Below are positions 8,111-18,800 of a stretch of DNA of 64,000 nucleotides, in pieces (positions within the stretch are counted from its first letter, which is position 1; each line of letters starts with the position of its first letter). The notes under the pieces were generated by a model. The model saw only the letters and a program-made list of their open reading frames with translations. It was not told where the DNA came from and ran no database searches. The stretch spans positions 45,995 through 109,994 of the forward strand of contig JAGXQV010000145.1 in NCBI GenBank assembly GCA_018336195.1, read 5' to 3'. This stretch comes from Sulfuricella sp. GTDB lineage: Bacteria; Pseudomonadota; Gammaproteobacteria; Burkholderiales; Sulfuricellaceae. The translations under genes and the position numbers were made by a program.

Positions 8111-8422
8111 TCAATATTCGCCAATCACTTTGTCTATGGCGGGTCTTATTTTTGCCCGATCTGCCTGGCTTAGCTTGGCAACAGGAGCTTTGAGTCTGGT
8201 GGTATCGATTGCGAATATTTCGTCTGTTGATAAAACAAACCGCCCTTTATCGGCAACATCAATCAGCGGAGCCATGATGTCCACGGGCTGAGCGTTGGCT
8301 CGGAGGGGGATGACAACAGTTGCCCCGGTTTTGCTGGTGATGTGGCCGTTCTGAACAGAGACAAGGTAGGGTATCTCCACCTTTCTCGTGCCGGGATTGG
8401 GATAAATGTCGAATTGCGCCAT
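8111..8422 (-). CDS. ccdB: CcdB-family toxin
   Basis: A 103-residue protein with CcdB features: an opening strand FDIYPNP, PYLVSVQNGHI, and the conserved VVIPLRA segment followed by later strands and a C-terminal helix. F-plasmid CcdB poisons DNA gyrase. It is preceded by the antitoxin gene with a 4-bp gap, so the pair is translationally linked. Odd point: the C-terminal Trp-Gly-Ile of F-plasmid CcdB that is needed for gyrase poisoning is absent (this protein ends VIGEY), so toxicity or target may differ. Confidence 0.85.
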   Translation of the reverse strand: MAQFDIYPNPGTRKVEIPYLVSVQNGHITSKTGATVVIPLRANAQPVDIMAPLIDVADKGRFVLSTDEIFAIDTTRLKAPVAKLSQADRAKIRPAIDKVIGEY

Positions 8423-8426
8423 GAGC

Positions 8427-8678
8427 TTAGATTCGGTCGAACTCGGCGCCGGCCAGTCCTGTCATGGAAATATCCTTTCCATGAGCCGCCAAGGCTTCGG
8501 CGTTACGTTCCACCCACGCGCGATTTTCCAGTTCTTCGAGCATTCGGGCGAGCAACTGCTCAGCATGTGCTGAAAAATTAATTTGTTGCTTGTATGGCTC
8601 AAGACGATCCAGCAGGTTTTGATTGATCGACAGCGATAAGCGCCCTTTTTTTGCCGTCGGATAATAGTTGGTTTGCAT
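8427..8678 (-). CDS. ccdA: CcdA-family antitoxin
   Basis: An 83-residue protein: a short ribbon-helix-helix N-terminus (GRLSLSINQNLLDRLEPY) for DNA binding and a charged C-terminal toxin-binding region with the NRAWVERNAEAL segment typical of CcdA. ATG 8678 is chosen because a GAGG site stands 9 bp upstream, inside the longer possible frame that begins at 8693. It is first in the operon with ccdB. CcdA-CcdB complexes usually repress their own promoter, and a palindromic site overlaps the -10 box upstream. Confidence 0.85.
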   Translation of the reverse strand: MQTNYYPTAKKGRLSLSINQNLLDRLEPYKQQINFSAHAEQLLARMLEELENRAWVERNAEALAAHGKDISMTGLAGAEFDRI

Positions 8679-8704
8679 GGTGCATCGCCTCATCCGAATT
8701 GAAT

Positions 8705-8739
8705 GCGTACGATCATACGCATTATTATGCTCGCGTCAA
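8705..8739 (-). promoter_or_regulatory. ccdAB promoter with palindromic operator
   Basis: On the minus strand TTGACG (8739-8734), a 16-bp spacer and TATGAT (8717-8712) form a good sigma-70 promoter. The -10 box lies inside a 16-bp inverted repeat, GCGTA-N6-TACGC (8705-8720), well placed for autorepression by the CcdA ribbon-helix-helix protein. Confidence 0.65.
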
Positions 8740-9088
8740 GCCAGGGATAGAACCTGCAACGTGGGTCGCCATTCGATATGTTCTTGCGCCTGAGCTGGAG
8801 ATGCGCCAAAGATATGCCGCGCTTCCTGACAAAAATCAAATCCAGCAGCAATGAAATGGGAGAGGTGATTGACCGCTGATCGGCTATTTTGTTACGGATG
8901 TTCCCGCTAAGTTAGTTTTGTCCCAGTTTGGCTGCCTCACTCAGCCCTTGTTTCTGATCTTTGTGCGACTTGTTACGTCGCTGTCCGGCTGCAAACTGGC
9001 ATCACCACTTTATGTCGGGAGATTAGAAATGTCGCAACAAACCCCATCCGCAGTTTTTTCATTGCTCATATCGAAAGGAAACCCTGCC
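8740..9088. other. intergenic region without a supported gene
   Basis: Divergent spacer between ccdAB and the secreted RCC1/Ig-like protein gene. Open frames here are short, without ribosome-binding sites or recognisable motifs. The upstream in-frame starts of the next gene (8918 and 9029) fall here but would put a non-signal-peptide leader before a good signal peptide. Confidence 0.5.
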
Positions 9089-11530
9089 GTGAAATCCTGG
9101 CCAAATCCGTTTGATGCACTCCGGCGTGCACTGGCTTTGCTGGCCGCCGTGTTCCTGCTTGCCGCCCCTCTGGCGCAAGCTTCCAATATTGTCACGTCAT
9201 TATCTGATCTTGCCGGTAATACAGTCTGTGCGGTGGTCAGTGGTGGAGTGCAATGCTGGGGCGATAACACCTACGGCGTGCTTCGGAACAACGGCACGAA
9301 AAACAGTGCGGTACCAGTTGCCACAATTGCGTCTGGCAGCGGTGTTACTTCTGTGTCGGTAGACAGCGCTCACGCTTGCATGGTGGTCAATGGCGGAGTG
9401 CAGTGCTGGGGAAGAAACGACCATGGTCAGCTTGGAAACAACAGCACAACGGATAGTTTGATCCCGGTCACTGCGATTGCGGCGGGCAGCGGTGCTACTG
9501 CCGTGTCGGTAGGAAGCTTCCATTCCTGTGCGGTAATCAATGGCGGGGTACAGTGCTGGGGATTTAACCAGAATGGCGAACTCGGCAACAACAGCACGAC
9601 AACCAGCCTGACCCCGGTCATAGCGATTGCACCCGGTAGCGGCGCCACGTCTGTGTCAGTGTCAAACTTCAAGACCTGCGCAGTGGTCAATGGTGGGGTG
9701 CAGTGCTGGGGCAGCAACCAGAACGGCGCCCTCGGTAATAACAGCACCACGGATAGCCTTGTTCCAGTCACCGCGATTGCGGCAGGCAGTGGTGCCACCT
9801 CGGTATCTGGAAATGGTGCGACCTGTGCAGTGGTCAACGGTGGGGTTAAGTGCTGGGGATATAACGGTTCCGGCCAGTTTGGCAATAACAGTACGACATC
9901 CAGCCTAGTTCCGGTCATAGCGATTGCAGCGGGCAGCGGTGCCACTTCCGTGACGACAGGACCGGCTAACACCTGCGCGGTGGTCAATGGCGGGGTGAAG
10001 TGCTGGGGGGATAACAACAGAGGCGATCTTGGCAACAACAGCACCACACCGAGTCTGATCCCGGTCACAGCGATTCCGCCCGGCAGCGGCGTCACTGCCG
10101 TTTCGTCGGGTGGATCTAACGCCTGCGCTCTGGTCAGTGGTGGGGTGCAGTGCTGGGGGATTAACTTCGCCGGCCAACTCGGCAACAGCAGCACCACGGA
10201 CAGCTTGATCCCGGTGGCCGTGACGTTTCCTGCTCCCGCCAGCCTTGCTACGATGAGCCTCAATTGCCCCACCACCCTCGCGGTAAGCGTCAGCGGCAAC
10301 TGTTCCAGCATCGCCAGCTACAGCGACGGCAGCAGCAAGACGGTATCGCCAATCTGGACTTCCTCCAATACCGCCGCGCTTATGGTAAGCAGCAGCGGTG
10401 CGCTGACTGGCGGAAATGTGATTGTCGATACGCCGGTTACAATCACCGCAAGCTATAGTGAGGGCGGAGTCACCCAAACCGCTACAGTTCAAGTTACCGT
10501 CAAGGCCGCTGTCGCCAAGCTGTCCGGCTTGACGATTTCCGGCGATGCCAGCGTCAAATCGGGCAGCAGCATGACGCTAACGGCGACCGGCAGCTACAGT
10601 GACGGCAGCAGTCACAACGTTTCTCCAACCTGGAGCGTCAACAGCGGCCAGCACTGTATTGTTGGGCCCTGCGGCAGCGTAGCGGACATCAATGCCAGCG
10701 GCGTACTCACCACCAACTTTGTTACGACAGACACGCCGCTTACCGTCACCGCCAGTTACACCGAGAACGGCATTACCAAGACCGCAACGGCAATGGTCAC
10801 TGTCAAGGCATCGGTAGTGCTCCCCGTCAGCATCGTCATCAGCGGAGCGAGCTTGATCAAGGCCGGGGATGGCGTCAGCTATGCCGTTACCGTGGTCTAT
10901 GGCGACGGCACCACAAAGAATCCGACCAATGTTACTTGGTCGGTTACAGGTTCAGGTGCAACCGTTGACAATACGGGGCTGTTGACAGCGTTGGGCGGCC
11001 TAACCAGCGATACAACGGTGATACTTGGCGCCAGCTACACCGAAAACGGCATCACCAAGAACGCTCAACAAAGCGTAGCCATCAAGGCGGTAACGAGAGC
11101 ATCTACAGCGTGTAGCGGAACGGGCAGCAACCTGAGCGGTATAACGATTGCCGGCAGCGCAATCAAGAAGTACGGTGACTCGCTTGATGTCAGCTACTGC
11201 TTGAAGAACTACAATTCCGTGACTAAATTTGACGTCTATATCGCGGTGATGTTGCCAGACAGCACGCTATTGTTCATGCAGTCTGCCGGGTTCTTCGGCA
11301 CACCGAGCTTCACGGCATATGACTCGAAGACCGCGCCCCAAGCCTATCTGAGCAATACCCTTGTTCCTGACAAATCCGGTTCTGTCTTGCAGATACCGGC
11401 TCTGCCGATGGAACTGCCGAGTGGTACCTACACTTTCTACGCGATTCCAATCCGGGCAGGAAAGGACGTGTTATCTGGTTTCAACTGGATTGGAACTCTG
11501 GCGCAAGCTAATGTGACAATAACCAAGTAG
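9089..11530 (+). CDS. secreted RCC1-repeat / Ig-like (BIG2-type) protein
   Basis: An 813-residue protein if started at GTG 9089, which has a GAAAGGA site and gives a clean signal peptide (positive MKSWPNPFDALRRAL, a hydrophobic core, then APLAQA before the cut). An ATG at 9029 is the alternative. Residues ~45-380 hold seven RCC1-like repeats of about 50 residues, each with a Cys-x2-4-NGGVQCWGxN strand pair and a GxLGNNSTT turn, predicted to close a seven-bladed propeller with a disulfide per blade. Three Ig-like (BIG2) domains follow (VTxSY...VTVKA units), then a unique C-terminal domain of ~135 residues. It is probably exported or surface-bound. Its ligand is unknown. It ends at a strong terminator. 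Confidence 0.8.
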   Translation: MKSWPNPFDALRRALALLAAVFLLAAPLAQASNIVTSLSDLAGNTVCAVVSGGVQCWGDNTYGVLRNNGTKNSAVPVATIASGSGVTSVSVDSAHACMVVNGGVQCWGRNDHGQLGNNSTTDSLIPVTAIAAGSGATAVSVGSFHSCAVINGGVQCWGFNQNGELGNNSTTTSLTPVIAIAPGSGATSVSVSNFKTCAVVNGGVQCWGSNQNGALGNNSTTDSLVPVTAIAAGSGATSVSGNGATCAVVNGGVKCWGYNGSGQFGNNSTTSSLVPVIAIAAGSGATSVTTGPANTCAVVNGGVKCWGDNNRGDLGNNSTTPSLIPVTAIPPGSGVTAVSSGGSNACALVSGGVQCWGINFAGQLGNSSTTDSLIPVAVTFPAPASLATMSLNCPTTLAVSVSGNCSSIASYSDGSSKTVSPIWTSSNTAALMVSSSGALTGGNVIVDTPVTITASYSEGGVTQTATVQVTVKAAVAKLSGLTISGDASVKSGSSMTLTATGSYSDGSSHNVSPTWSVNSGQHCIVGPCGSVADINASGVLTTNFVTTDTPLTVTASYTENGITKTATAMVTVKASVVLPVSIVISGASLIKAGDGVSYAVTVVYGDGTTKNPTNVTWSVTGSGATVDNTGLLTALGGLTSDTTVILGASYTENGITKNAQQSVAIKAVTRASTACSGTGSNLSGITIAGSAIKKYGDSLDVSYCLKNYNSVTKFDVYIAVMLPDSTLLFMQSAGFFGTPSFTAYDSKTAPQAYLSNTLVPDKSGSVLQIPALPMELPSGTYTFYAIPIRAGKDVLSGFNWIGTLAQANVTITK
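9222..10230 (+). repeat. seven tandem ~150-bp coding repeats (RCC1 blades)
   Basis: Within the secreted protein gene a unit of about 150 bp recurs seven times. It is recognisable at DNA level by near-identical GGTGGGGTGCAGTGCTGGGG and AACAACAGCACGAC segments. The units are similar enough for slippage or recombination to change copy number. The last unit is cut after its first strands. Confidence 0.8.
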
Positions 11531-11553
11531 CCCTTTGTTCGGTAGATTAACTG

Positions 11554-11588
11554 GGACAGGCAGATTCCATTCTGCCTGTCCTTTTTTT
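11554..11588 (+). terminator. rho-independent terminator
   Basis: GGACAGGCAGA and TCTGCCTGTCC form a perfect 11-bp stem with a 6-nt loop, followed by seven T. It ends the transcript of the RCC1/Ig-like gene. Confidence 0.9.
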
Positions 11589-11795
11589 CGTGTAACCGGT
11601 ACGAGCGCGCTCTTGTGGCTGAGAGTCCCATCGCAAGTTGATTGCAGGGAACTAACGAATCGAATGTCCCGAGACTTGGGAAGACAAAAGCCTCTTCTTT
11701 GTTTGGAAAGAACATGGCTCGATTCAGCTTTGAAGGGACTCAAAGGCACTAGGACGAACGGATTTTCTTAACTTAAATAACTCAGGTCAACGCAC
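11589..11795. other. intergenic region at the island's right edge
   Basis: No supported gene. Two short overlapping frames on each strand have no motif. Composition resembles the island more than the GC-rich operon that follows, so this may be the island boundary. Confidence 0.4.
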
Positions 11796-11838
11796 AAAAG
11801 CCCCTCCCGTGTGCGGACTACCGTATGCGGGAGAGGGG
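11796..11838 (-). terminator. likely terminator of the kinase/GGDEF operon
   Basis: CCCCTCCCG (11801-11809) pairs with CGGGAGAGGGG (11828-11838), with a 2-nt bulge. On the minus strand the stem is followed by CTTTTG. It lies 40-80 bp past the stop of the GGDEF gene. The T-run is short, so this is moderate evidence. Confidence 0.45.
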
Positions 11839-11879
11839 AGAAAGTCTGCTGAGTAGTTACTAGCTTAACAATATTGCGG

Positions 11880-12809
11880 TTAGCCGCGGAACACCGTTAC
11901 CCGGTTTCGCCCGGTGTTTTTCGAGGTGTAGAGTTGCGCGTCGGCGGCTTCCAGCAAGGACTGGGCGCTTTCGATGGGACCGCCGGATAGCGCCGTGGCG
12001 GTGCCGACGCTGATCGTGACGTGGGCGGCAGTCGGCGAAGCCGGGTGGGCAATCCGCTCCCCGGAAATTTCACGGCACATCAGTTCGGCGATCATCACCG
12101 CCCCGTCGCTGGAGGTTTCGGGAAGAATCACCACGATCTCCTCGCCGCCGTAACGCGCGATGAAATCGGTGGGGCGTTTCAGGCAGTTCTTCAGAATCGT
12201 CGCCACCTGCTTCAAACACTCGTCACCGCCGGCATGGCCGAAATGGTCGTTGTAGAGCTTGAAATGATCGATATCGATCATTATCAGGGACAGCGGGCTA
12301 CCGGTCCGTTGCGCGCGCGCCCATTCGATCTTGAGCATTTCGTCAAAACGGCGCCGGTTGTAGATATTGAGCAGCGCGTCGATGGAAGCGAATTGTTCCA
12401 GCATGTCGCTCTTGAGTTTGAGTTCGAGTTGGGTGCGCACCCGCGCCTTGACCACCGCCGGGTGAAACGGCTTGACGATGTAATCCACCGCCCCGAGTTC
12501 GAAGCCGCGGGTTTCGTCATTCACGTCGCTGGCGGCGGTAACGAAAATAACCGGAATATCGCGGGTACGGTCATCGGATTTGAGGCGTTCGCACACTTGG
12601 TAGCCATTCATGCCCTGCATCAGGATATCCAGCAGGATCAGGTCGGGAGGGCTACCACCGGCGACGCCGGCGGCCATCTCCAGCCCCTTGAGACCTTCAG
12701 TGGCGGCGATCACCTTGTAGTCGTGTTTCAGCAGGCTCATCAAATAGGTGATGCTGGAACGCTCATCGTCGATGATGAGAATTTTCTTTTCTTTGGGGAA
12801 TGGGGTCAT
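11880..12809 (-). CDS. response regulator diguanylate cyclase (REC-GGDEF)
   Basis: A 309-residue protein. Residues ~8-125 form a receiver domain (ILIIDDERSS, phosphoacceptor Asp ~61 in LILLDILMQG, T in FVTAAS, K in IVKPF). Residues ~140-305 form a GGDEF domain with an active-site GGEEI, expected to make cyclic-di-GMP from two GTP. An RPTD motif five residues before GGEEI matches the product-inhibition I-site. The start overlaps the stop of the upstream giant kinase by 4 bp (ATGA), so the two are translationally coupled. That suggests this is its output regulator. Confidence 0.9.
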   Translation of the reverse strand: MTPFPKEKKILIIDDERSSITYLMSLLKHDYKVIAATEGLKGLEMAAGVAGGSPPDLILLDILMQGMNGYQVCERLKSDDRTRDIPVIFVTAASDVNDETRGFELGAVDYIVKPFHPAVVKARVRTQLELKLKSDMLEQFASIDALLNIYNRRRFDEMLKIEWARAQRTGSPLSLIMIDIDHFKLYNDHFGHAGGDECLKQVATILKNCLKRPTDFIARYGGEEIVVILPETSSDGAVMIAELMCREISGERIAHPASPTAAHVTISVGTATALSGGPIESAQSLLEAADAQLYTSKNTGRNRVTVFRG

Positions 12810-15800
12810 TGTGTCAAGTATTCCAGGCGCCGCATCAAGCCGCGCAGGTGCTCCTGTGCGACCTCGGCATCGAAGTCCTGCAGTGCATCCCGGATCCGCA
12901 GCAACAGGCTGGAGACGGTAGCATCGTCGCTGGCATTGCCGATCGTCGCGATCAAGTCAATGGCGCTGGCGACGTCGTCCTCGATCAGAATCGCCAATTC
13001 GCGGCAGCGTTCGGCCAGTTGCGCGGGTTCCAGGGTCTTTCCCGCTTCAATAGCGGCCAGGTCGGCGTTGTTTATCGCCAAATGTGCTTCGAGCTTGCGC
13101 AAGGAGCCAACCAGTTCGGTGAGGCAGACTTCGAAATCGTTCATCAAGGGCAACAAGTCCAGTCCGGCATTTTTCATAATCGCATCTTCGAGCCGTTGCG
13201 CCGCGCCCGACAAGGGCAATGCGCCCATCTGACCGCAAGTCCCCTTCAGCGTGTGAGCGATACGCCGCGCCTCGTCGAGATTCCCGGCGGCAACGAAAGC
13301 ACGCAAGCGCACGGCGGCATCGGTATGGCTACGCAGGAACATCTCGGCCATCTGGTACAGCAGTTGTTCGTCATAACCCAGGTGGGTCAGGATGTCGTCG
13401 AGCCTTAATCCCGGCAAATCGGCAATCGCCGCATCCAACTGGATTCCATGGCGGCTTTCCTGACGGCTTTCCGAGGCTCCGGAAGATTTCGGAGCGATCC
13501 ACTCTCGCAGAACGGCAAATAGTTTGACCGGGTCGACCGGCTTGCTGAGGTGGTCGTTCATGCCGTTATCCAGGCAACGTTTGCGCTCCTCGGCGGTCGC
13601 ATGGGCCGTCATGGCGATAATCGGCAAGCCCGCGAAGCGCTCGTCGCGACGCACCGTCTGACAAGCTTCATAACCGTCCATAACCGGCATCTGGATATCC
13701 ATCAGCACCGCGTCGTAATGCGCCCCCGGCGCTTTGATTCGTTCAACCGCCTGGCGCCCGTTACCCGCCGTGACCACGGTCGCACCGGTTTTTTCCAGGA
13801 AACTCTTGGCTACCAGCAGGTTGAGTTCCTGATCGTCGACCAGGAGGATAACCGCGCCGTCAAGGCGTATTTCGTCGGCGTTGCCGTTGACCGGGGCAAG
13901 GCGTTCATCGCGAATGCCGCCCCGCTCGAAGATGTTGCGGATCGAATCGAGCAGCAAGGTGGGATAGAAAGGTTTGGCAAGAAATTCGTCGACCCCGGCT
14001 TCCCAGGCTTGGCGCATCACTTCCTCGCGGCTGTAGGCGCTAATCATCAGGATTGCCGGCATGACCGCCAAATGATCGTTCTCGCGGATGCGCCGGGTCG
14101 CTTCGATGCCGTCCATGCCGGGCATTTTCCAGTCCATCAGCACCAGATCGTAGGCCCGCCGCAGCGGTGCCGCCGCCAGTTCGCGCAAGGCGGCGATGCC
14201 TGAGTCGACGCTAGTGACGTCGAATCCGAATGAGCGCAAGGTATGTTCGAGGATCAGCCGCGCGGTATCGCTGTCGTCCACCACCAGCACCCGCAGAACG
14301 CCGTGCTGGCGGTTCTGCGGCACCAATTCGGCGAGGTTCGCCGCCGGCGCGCCCACGCCGAACACGGCGGTAAAGCTGAACATGCTGCCCTTGCCCGTCT
14401 CGCTTTGCACGGCGATCTCGCCGCCCATCATTTCGACGAGCTTCTTGGAAATAGTCAGCCCCAGGCCGGTACCGCCGTACTTGCGGGTGGTGGAACTGTC
14501 GGCTTGGCTGAAGGACTGAAAAATCCGCCCCATCTGTTCTTCGCTCATGCCGATACCGGTATCGCGCACACAAAAATTCAGTTTTACCCGTCCCTCGCTC
14601 GGCTCCCGGCAACCGACCGTCACCAGGATTTCGCCGGCATCGGTGAACTTGACGGCATTGTTGCTCAGATTGAGCAATATCTGGCCCAGCCGTAACGGGT
14701 CGCCGAGCAACCGGGTAGGCGTTTGCGGGGCGATGTCGAATAGCAGTTCGATGCCTTTCCGGGTCGCCGACATGCCGATCATGTCCGATACCCCGCTCAG
14801 TACCTCTTCGAGATCGAAATCGATCACTTCCAGATCCATCTTGCCGGCTTCGATTTTCGACACGTCGAGGATGTCGTTGATGATACCCAGCAGGGTATGG
14901 GAGGCCGTCTTGACCTTGCGCAGGTAATCGCGTTGCTTGGGGGTCAAATCCGTCGCCAGGGTCAATTCGGTAAGCCCGAGAATGGCATTCATCGGGGTGC
15001 GGATTTCATGGCTCATGCTGGAAAGAAATGCGCTTTTCGCCTGGTTGGCGATATCCGCTTCCTTGCGTTCGCGTTCCGCCCGCTCTTTTTCCTTGCGCTC
15101 GTTGATGTCGAGCAGCGAGCCGTCGATGTAGCGGATCCCCCCCGTTTCGTCGTGCACCACCCGCGCCGAAATCGAGACCCAGGTCTCGGACCCGCCCTTG
15201 CGCTTGAAGCGGGTTTCAAAATCGGAAACGCTGTCCTTTTCCTGCATCAGCCGGATGATCTCGCCACGCCGTTCCGGGTCGGCGTAAATCTGGGTGGCGA
15301 TGTCGGTCACCGTGGCCAGCAAATCAGCCGGCGAGTCATAGCCGAGGATGCGCGCCATGGCGGGATTGGCGGTGAGCAACCGGCCCGCGACCGAAGTACG
15401 GAAGATCCCCTCCACGGCATTTTCGTAGAGCGAACGGAACTTGTGTTCGGACTCTTCGAGGGTCGTGTAAAAACGTGCATTTTCCAGGGAAATCGCGGCC
15501 TGCGAGGCTATCGTCTTGAGCAAGGCGACCCGCCCCGCGGTAAACGCTGCGGTGGACTGGTTGTTTTCCAGATAGAGCAGGCCGATAAGTTGCCTGTGAT
15601 GAAGGATGGGGATGCACAACACCGATTTGAGTGCCTTGCGGCGGACGTACTCGTCCTGGGCAAAAAGAGCCTCGCGAGATGCATCGTCGAGCACTTGATC
15701 CTCGCGGGTGTGGGCAACGTAATTGACGATCGCCCCGGCAATGTTGTCGGCTTCTTCGAGAGGGGTGGACGGGTAAGTCATTTCGCACCCTGCCGCTGCA

Positions 15801-18800
15801 TCGACCTCGACTTCCAGGCGATCGCCCTTTTTCAGAATCAGGCTGCCTTTCTCGGCGCCAGCGCTCTCCATGACGATTTCCATCAGTTTGTTGAGCAAGC
15901 GCTCCAGCACGATTTCGCCGGAGATGGCTTGCGAAGCCTTGAGCACGGCATTCAAATCCAGTTCGTCGTGGGCGGTGGTGCGCCGCGACAGATTGGTGGT
16001 ACGCCGCAAGGTTTCATAGCGCCGGGGCGTTCCCAGCAGCAACGCGGGATAACGTGCCTTGAGACTTTCAACCTTGTGCTGGGCGCCCCACATCTGGTAG
16101 GCATCGAGCGCCTCGCGCAGATAAAGGCGGGCGAAACTATGCTTGCCCTCGATCAACAGGAAGCGCCCCGCCAACTCGTTGGCCAGCGCCTCGTCGTGGA
16201 TGAAAGCGCTGTTGCGGGCCGCTTCGATGGCTTCGTCGTACAACGCCAGGGCGCTGTCGCGACGCCCCTCCAGACGCGCCTGCTCGGCGCACACCAGCAG
16301 ATGTTGATGAGCGAAATTATGCGGTGCGGACACGGCCCAATGTTTCAGTCGTTCACGGCACACCACCAGTTCTTTGCGTCCCTCCTCGCGTTCGCTGGGC
16401 GAAAACTCCCGGTCACAGGCGGCGAGAATCAGCGCCAGGTAAAAGCACTGGTTGGATTGGGCGATCGTGCCATTCAGAAAAGAACTCTGCGCCGCCGCCG
16501 CGCGCGCGGCAACCAGTGCTTCGCGGGGGCGATCGAAAAGAAAATGGAGGTAGGCCGACAATACGTGACGGACGCCATTCACGGTCAGGCTGCCCGGCGC
16601 GTTCTCGTCCAACCCATCTTCCCGCCCGCCGCCCACTAGGACGTTGGCCGCCGGACCGACGGCGCCCATGATGTCGAGGGCGAGACGGTTGTTGGTTTTT
16701 TCAACGAAGGGCAGGCGCCGCTTGATCTCGCCCAATAAATCCAGGAGGTTGTGACCGCTGAAAAAGGCGTTGAGAACGTTGTTGAATGCGAGAATATAAC
16801 CGGCGTAAAGCAATTCGCCGGAATCCAGCCCGGCCTGGTAGCCTTGCTCGCCGAGCACGCGCCCTTCCTCGATCGGCTTGACCCAATGAACCAGAAAAGA
16901 GGTCAGCACGAAACAGCAGCGGCATACGTAGGTCTTGTGGCCGTCGCGCTGGCTCAGGTGCAGACCGAGCATTCCGAATTCGTATCCCTCGCGGAACGCT
17001 TCCGTTTCGTACGCCAGGACATTGCCGAAGCTGGTGTAGCCCTTTCCCGATTCCGGCACATGACCGTGGCGCAGGGAAAGATTGGTCATCTTGGCAAGTA
17101 TCCAGGAATAGAGCTCCGGCTGGTCGAAATACGCACCGGGAGTCAAATCGTTGAGCAGCCTCATCGCTGCCGCCATGCGTGGATCACTCATGGTGGGAGC
17201 ATCGATCAGCGTGTCGATTCGGCGTCCGCCCAGCGCTTCGTGGACGGAAGCGAGTTCATCGACAATCGCCTGTTTCAGGTTGGCGAACGGCATCGTGATG
17301 CCCAACCGTTCGAGTGCCAGCCGCCCGGTCGCTATCGCCTCGTCATGGCGGCCCAGCATGGTGTACTGGACGATCTGCAAATCGAAGACCTCGGCAATCT
17401 CGATATCGGTTGCCGCATTCCCCAGGGCAAGTCCGAAGTAACGTTCCGATTCCTGGTAGTTGCCGTTGAGATATTCGAGTTCGGCACGCTCGCGATAAAG
17501 ACGGAGCAACAACCCCTCAGGCAGGGAAATCCCCTCCGTCGGACCGCACAGGACCGTTTCGGCTTCCCGCAGAAAACGCAAGGCGGAATCGTAGGCGGTG
17601 GAGGCCTTGGCTTTGCGCACGGCAGCCAGATTGAGCATCCCGACCTTGATCCGTTCCTCGTCGCCGTCGAGCAACGGCGCCCCCTTGTTGAAGTGGTCGG
17701 CCAGTTCGAAGACATGCTCCAGGCTTTCTTCCTCGCTCAACTGAGCGGCCAGCAACCTTCCGATACGCAGGTGGACAGCCTGTTTCAGGCCATCGTCGAT
17801 CAAGGCATAGGCAGCTTGTTGAACACGGTCATGGAGGAAGCGACAACGCCGGCTGACGGGACGTTGATCGGTGCCATCCCCGCTGGAAAAAGCCAGTTCA
17901 GCGTCGGTCAGGATAAATCCCAGGCGCACCGCCGGCAGCAAATCCTCATAGGTGGCAACGTCGGCTTTTTCGTGGATGATCGCCAAGGTGTGCAAATCGA
18001 AACTGTTGCCGACGCAAGCGGCCAGGCGCAGAGCCTGCTGGGTTTGTTCGGGCAGACGCTGGAGCTTGCCGATCATCAGATCGACGACGTTATCGGTAAA
18101 ATCGAGGTGCTCGATCGCCTTCAGATCCCAGTGCCAACACACGCGCTTCTCGCCATTTTCATCATCACCGGACGAGAAGGAAATCAGCCGCTCCTGGTTG
18201 AGCGTCATCAGGAACTGGTTGACGAAGAAAGGGTTGCCGCCGGTCTTGCCAACCACTAGGTCGGACAGCGGGCGCACCGCGTTCTCGGTACGATGCAGCG
18301 TATCGGCGAGAAGCATCCGCACGTGGCGGCGTCCCAGCGGGAACAAAGCGATCCGTTCGATGTCCTCGCTGGTTTTTTCGAGCTTTTCGATGGTCAGGGA
18401 AAGTGGATGATCGGGGCCGGTTTCGTTGTCGCGATAGGCGCCGATAATGAACAGATGATGGATGTCCTCGTCCCCCATCAACAGTTCGATGAGGCGCAGG
18501 CTGGCGGAATCGGCCCATTGCAGATCGTCGAGAAACAGCACCAGGGGATGTTCGGGAGCCAGGAATAGCTGGATAAAGGCCAACAAGGTGCGGCGGAAAC
18601 GGTTTTCCGATTCGACTGCGGCCAGGGGCAACGGCTCCGCTTGCGGACCGACGATCAACTCCACCTCGGGAATCACCTCGGTAATGATGCGTCCGTTGGC
18701 ACCCAACGCCGAACGCAGCTTGTCGCGCCATTCGCCAAGCTGCTTCTCGGTGCCGGTGAGAAGCTGCCGGATCAGCCCCTGGAAGGCATTCACCACGGCG

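Noticed and set aside
11589-11879. Possible group II intron or IS remnant downstream of the RCC1/Ig-like gene
   Set aside because: No domain V-like hairpin, reverse transcriptase or transposase motif, or terminal repeats were found; only a likely terminator hairpin is present.
14897-16639. A 580-codon plus-strand open frame (and others, for example 18641-21571) opposite the giant kinase and ALDH
   Set aside because: They lie antisense to clear multi-domain proteins in GC-rich DNA, and have no motifs or ribosome-binding sites; long antisense frames are a base-composition effect.
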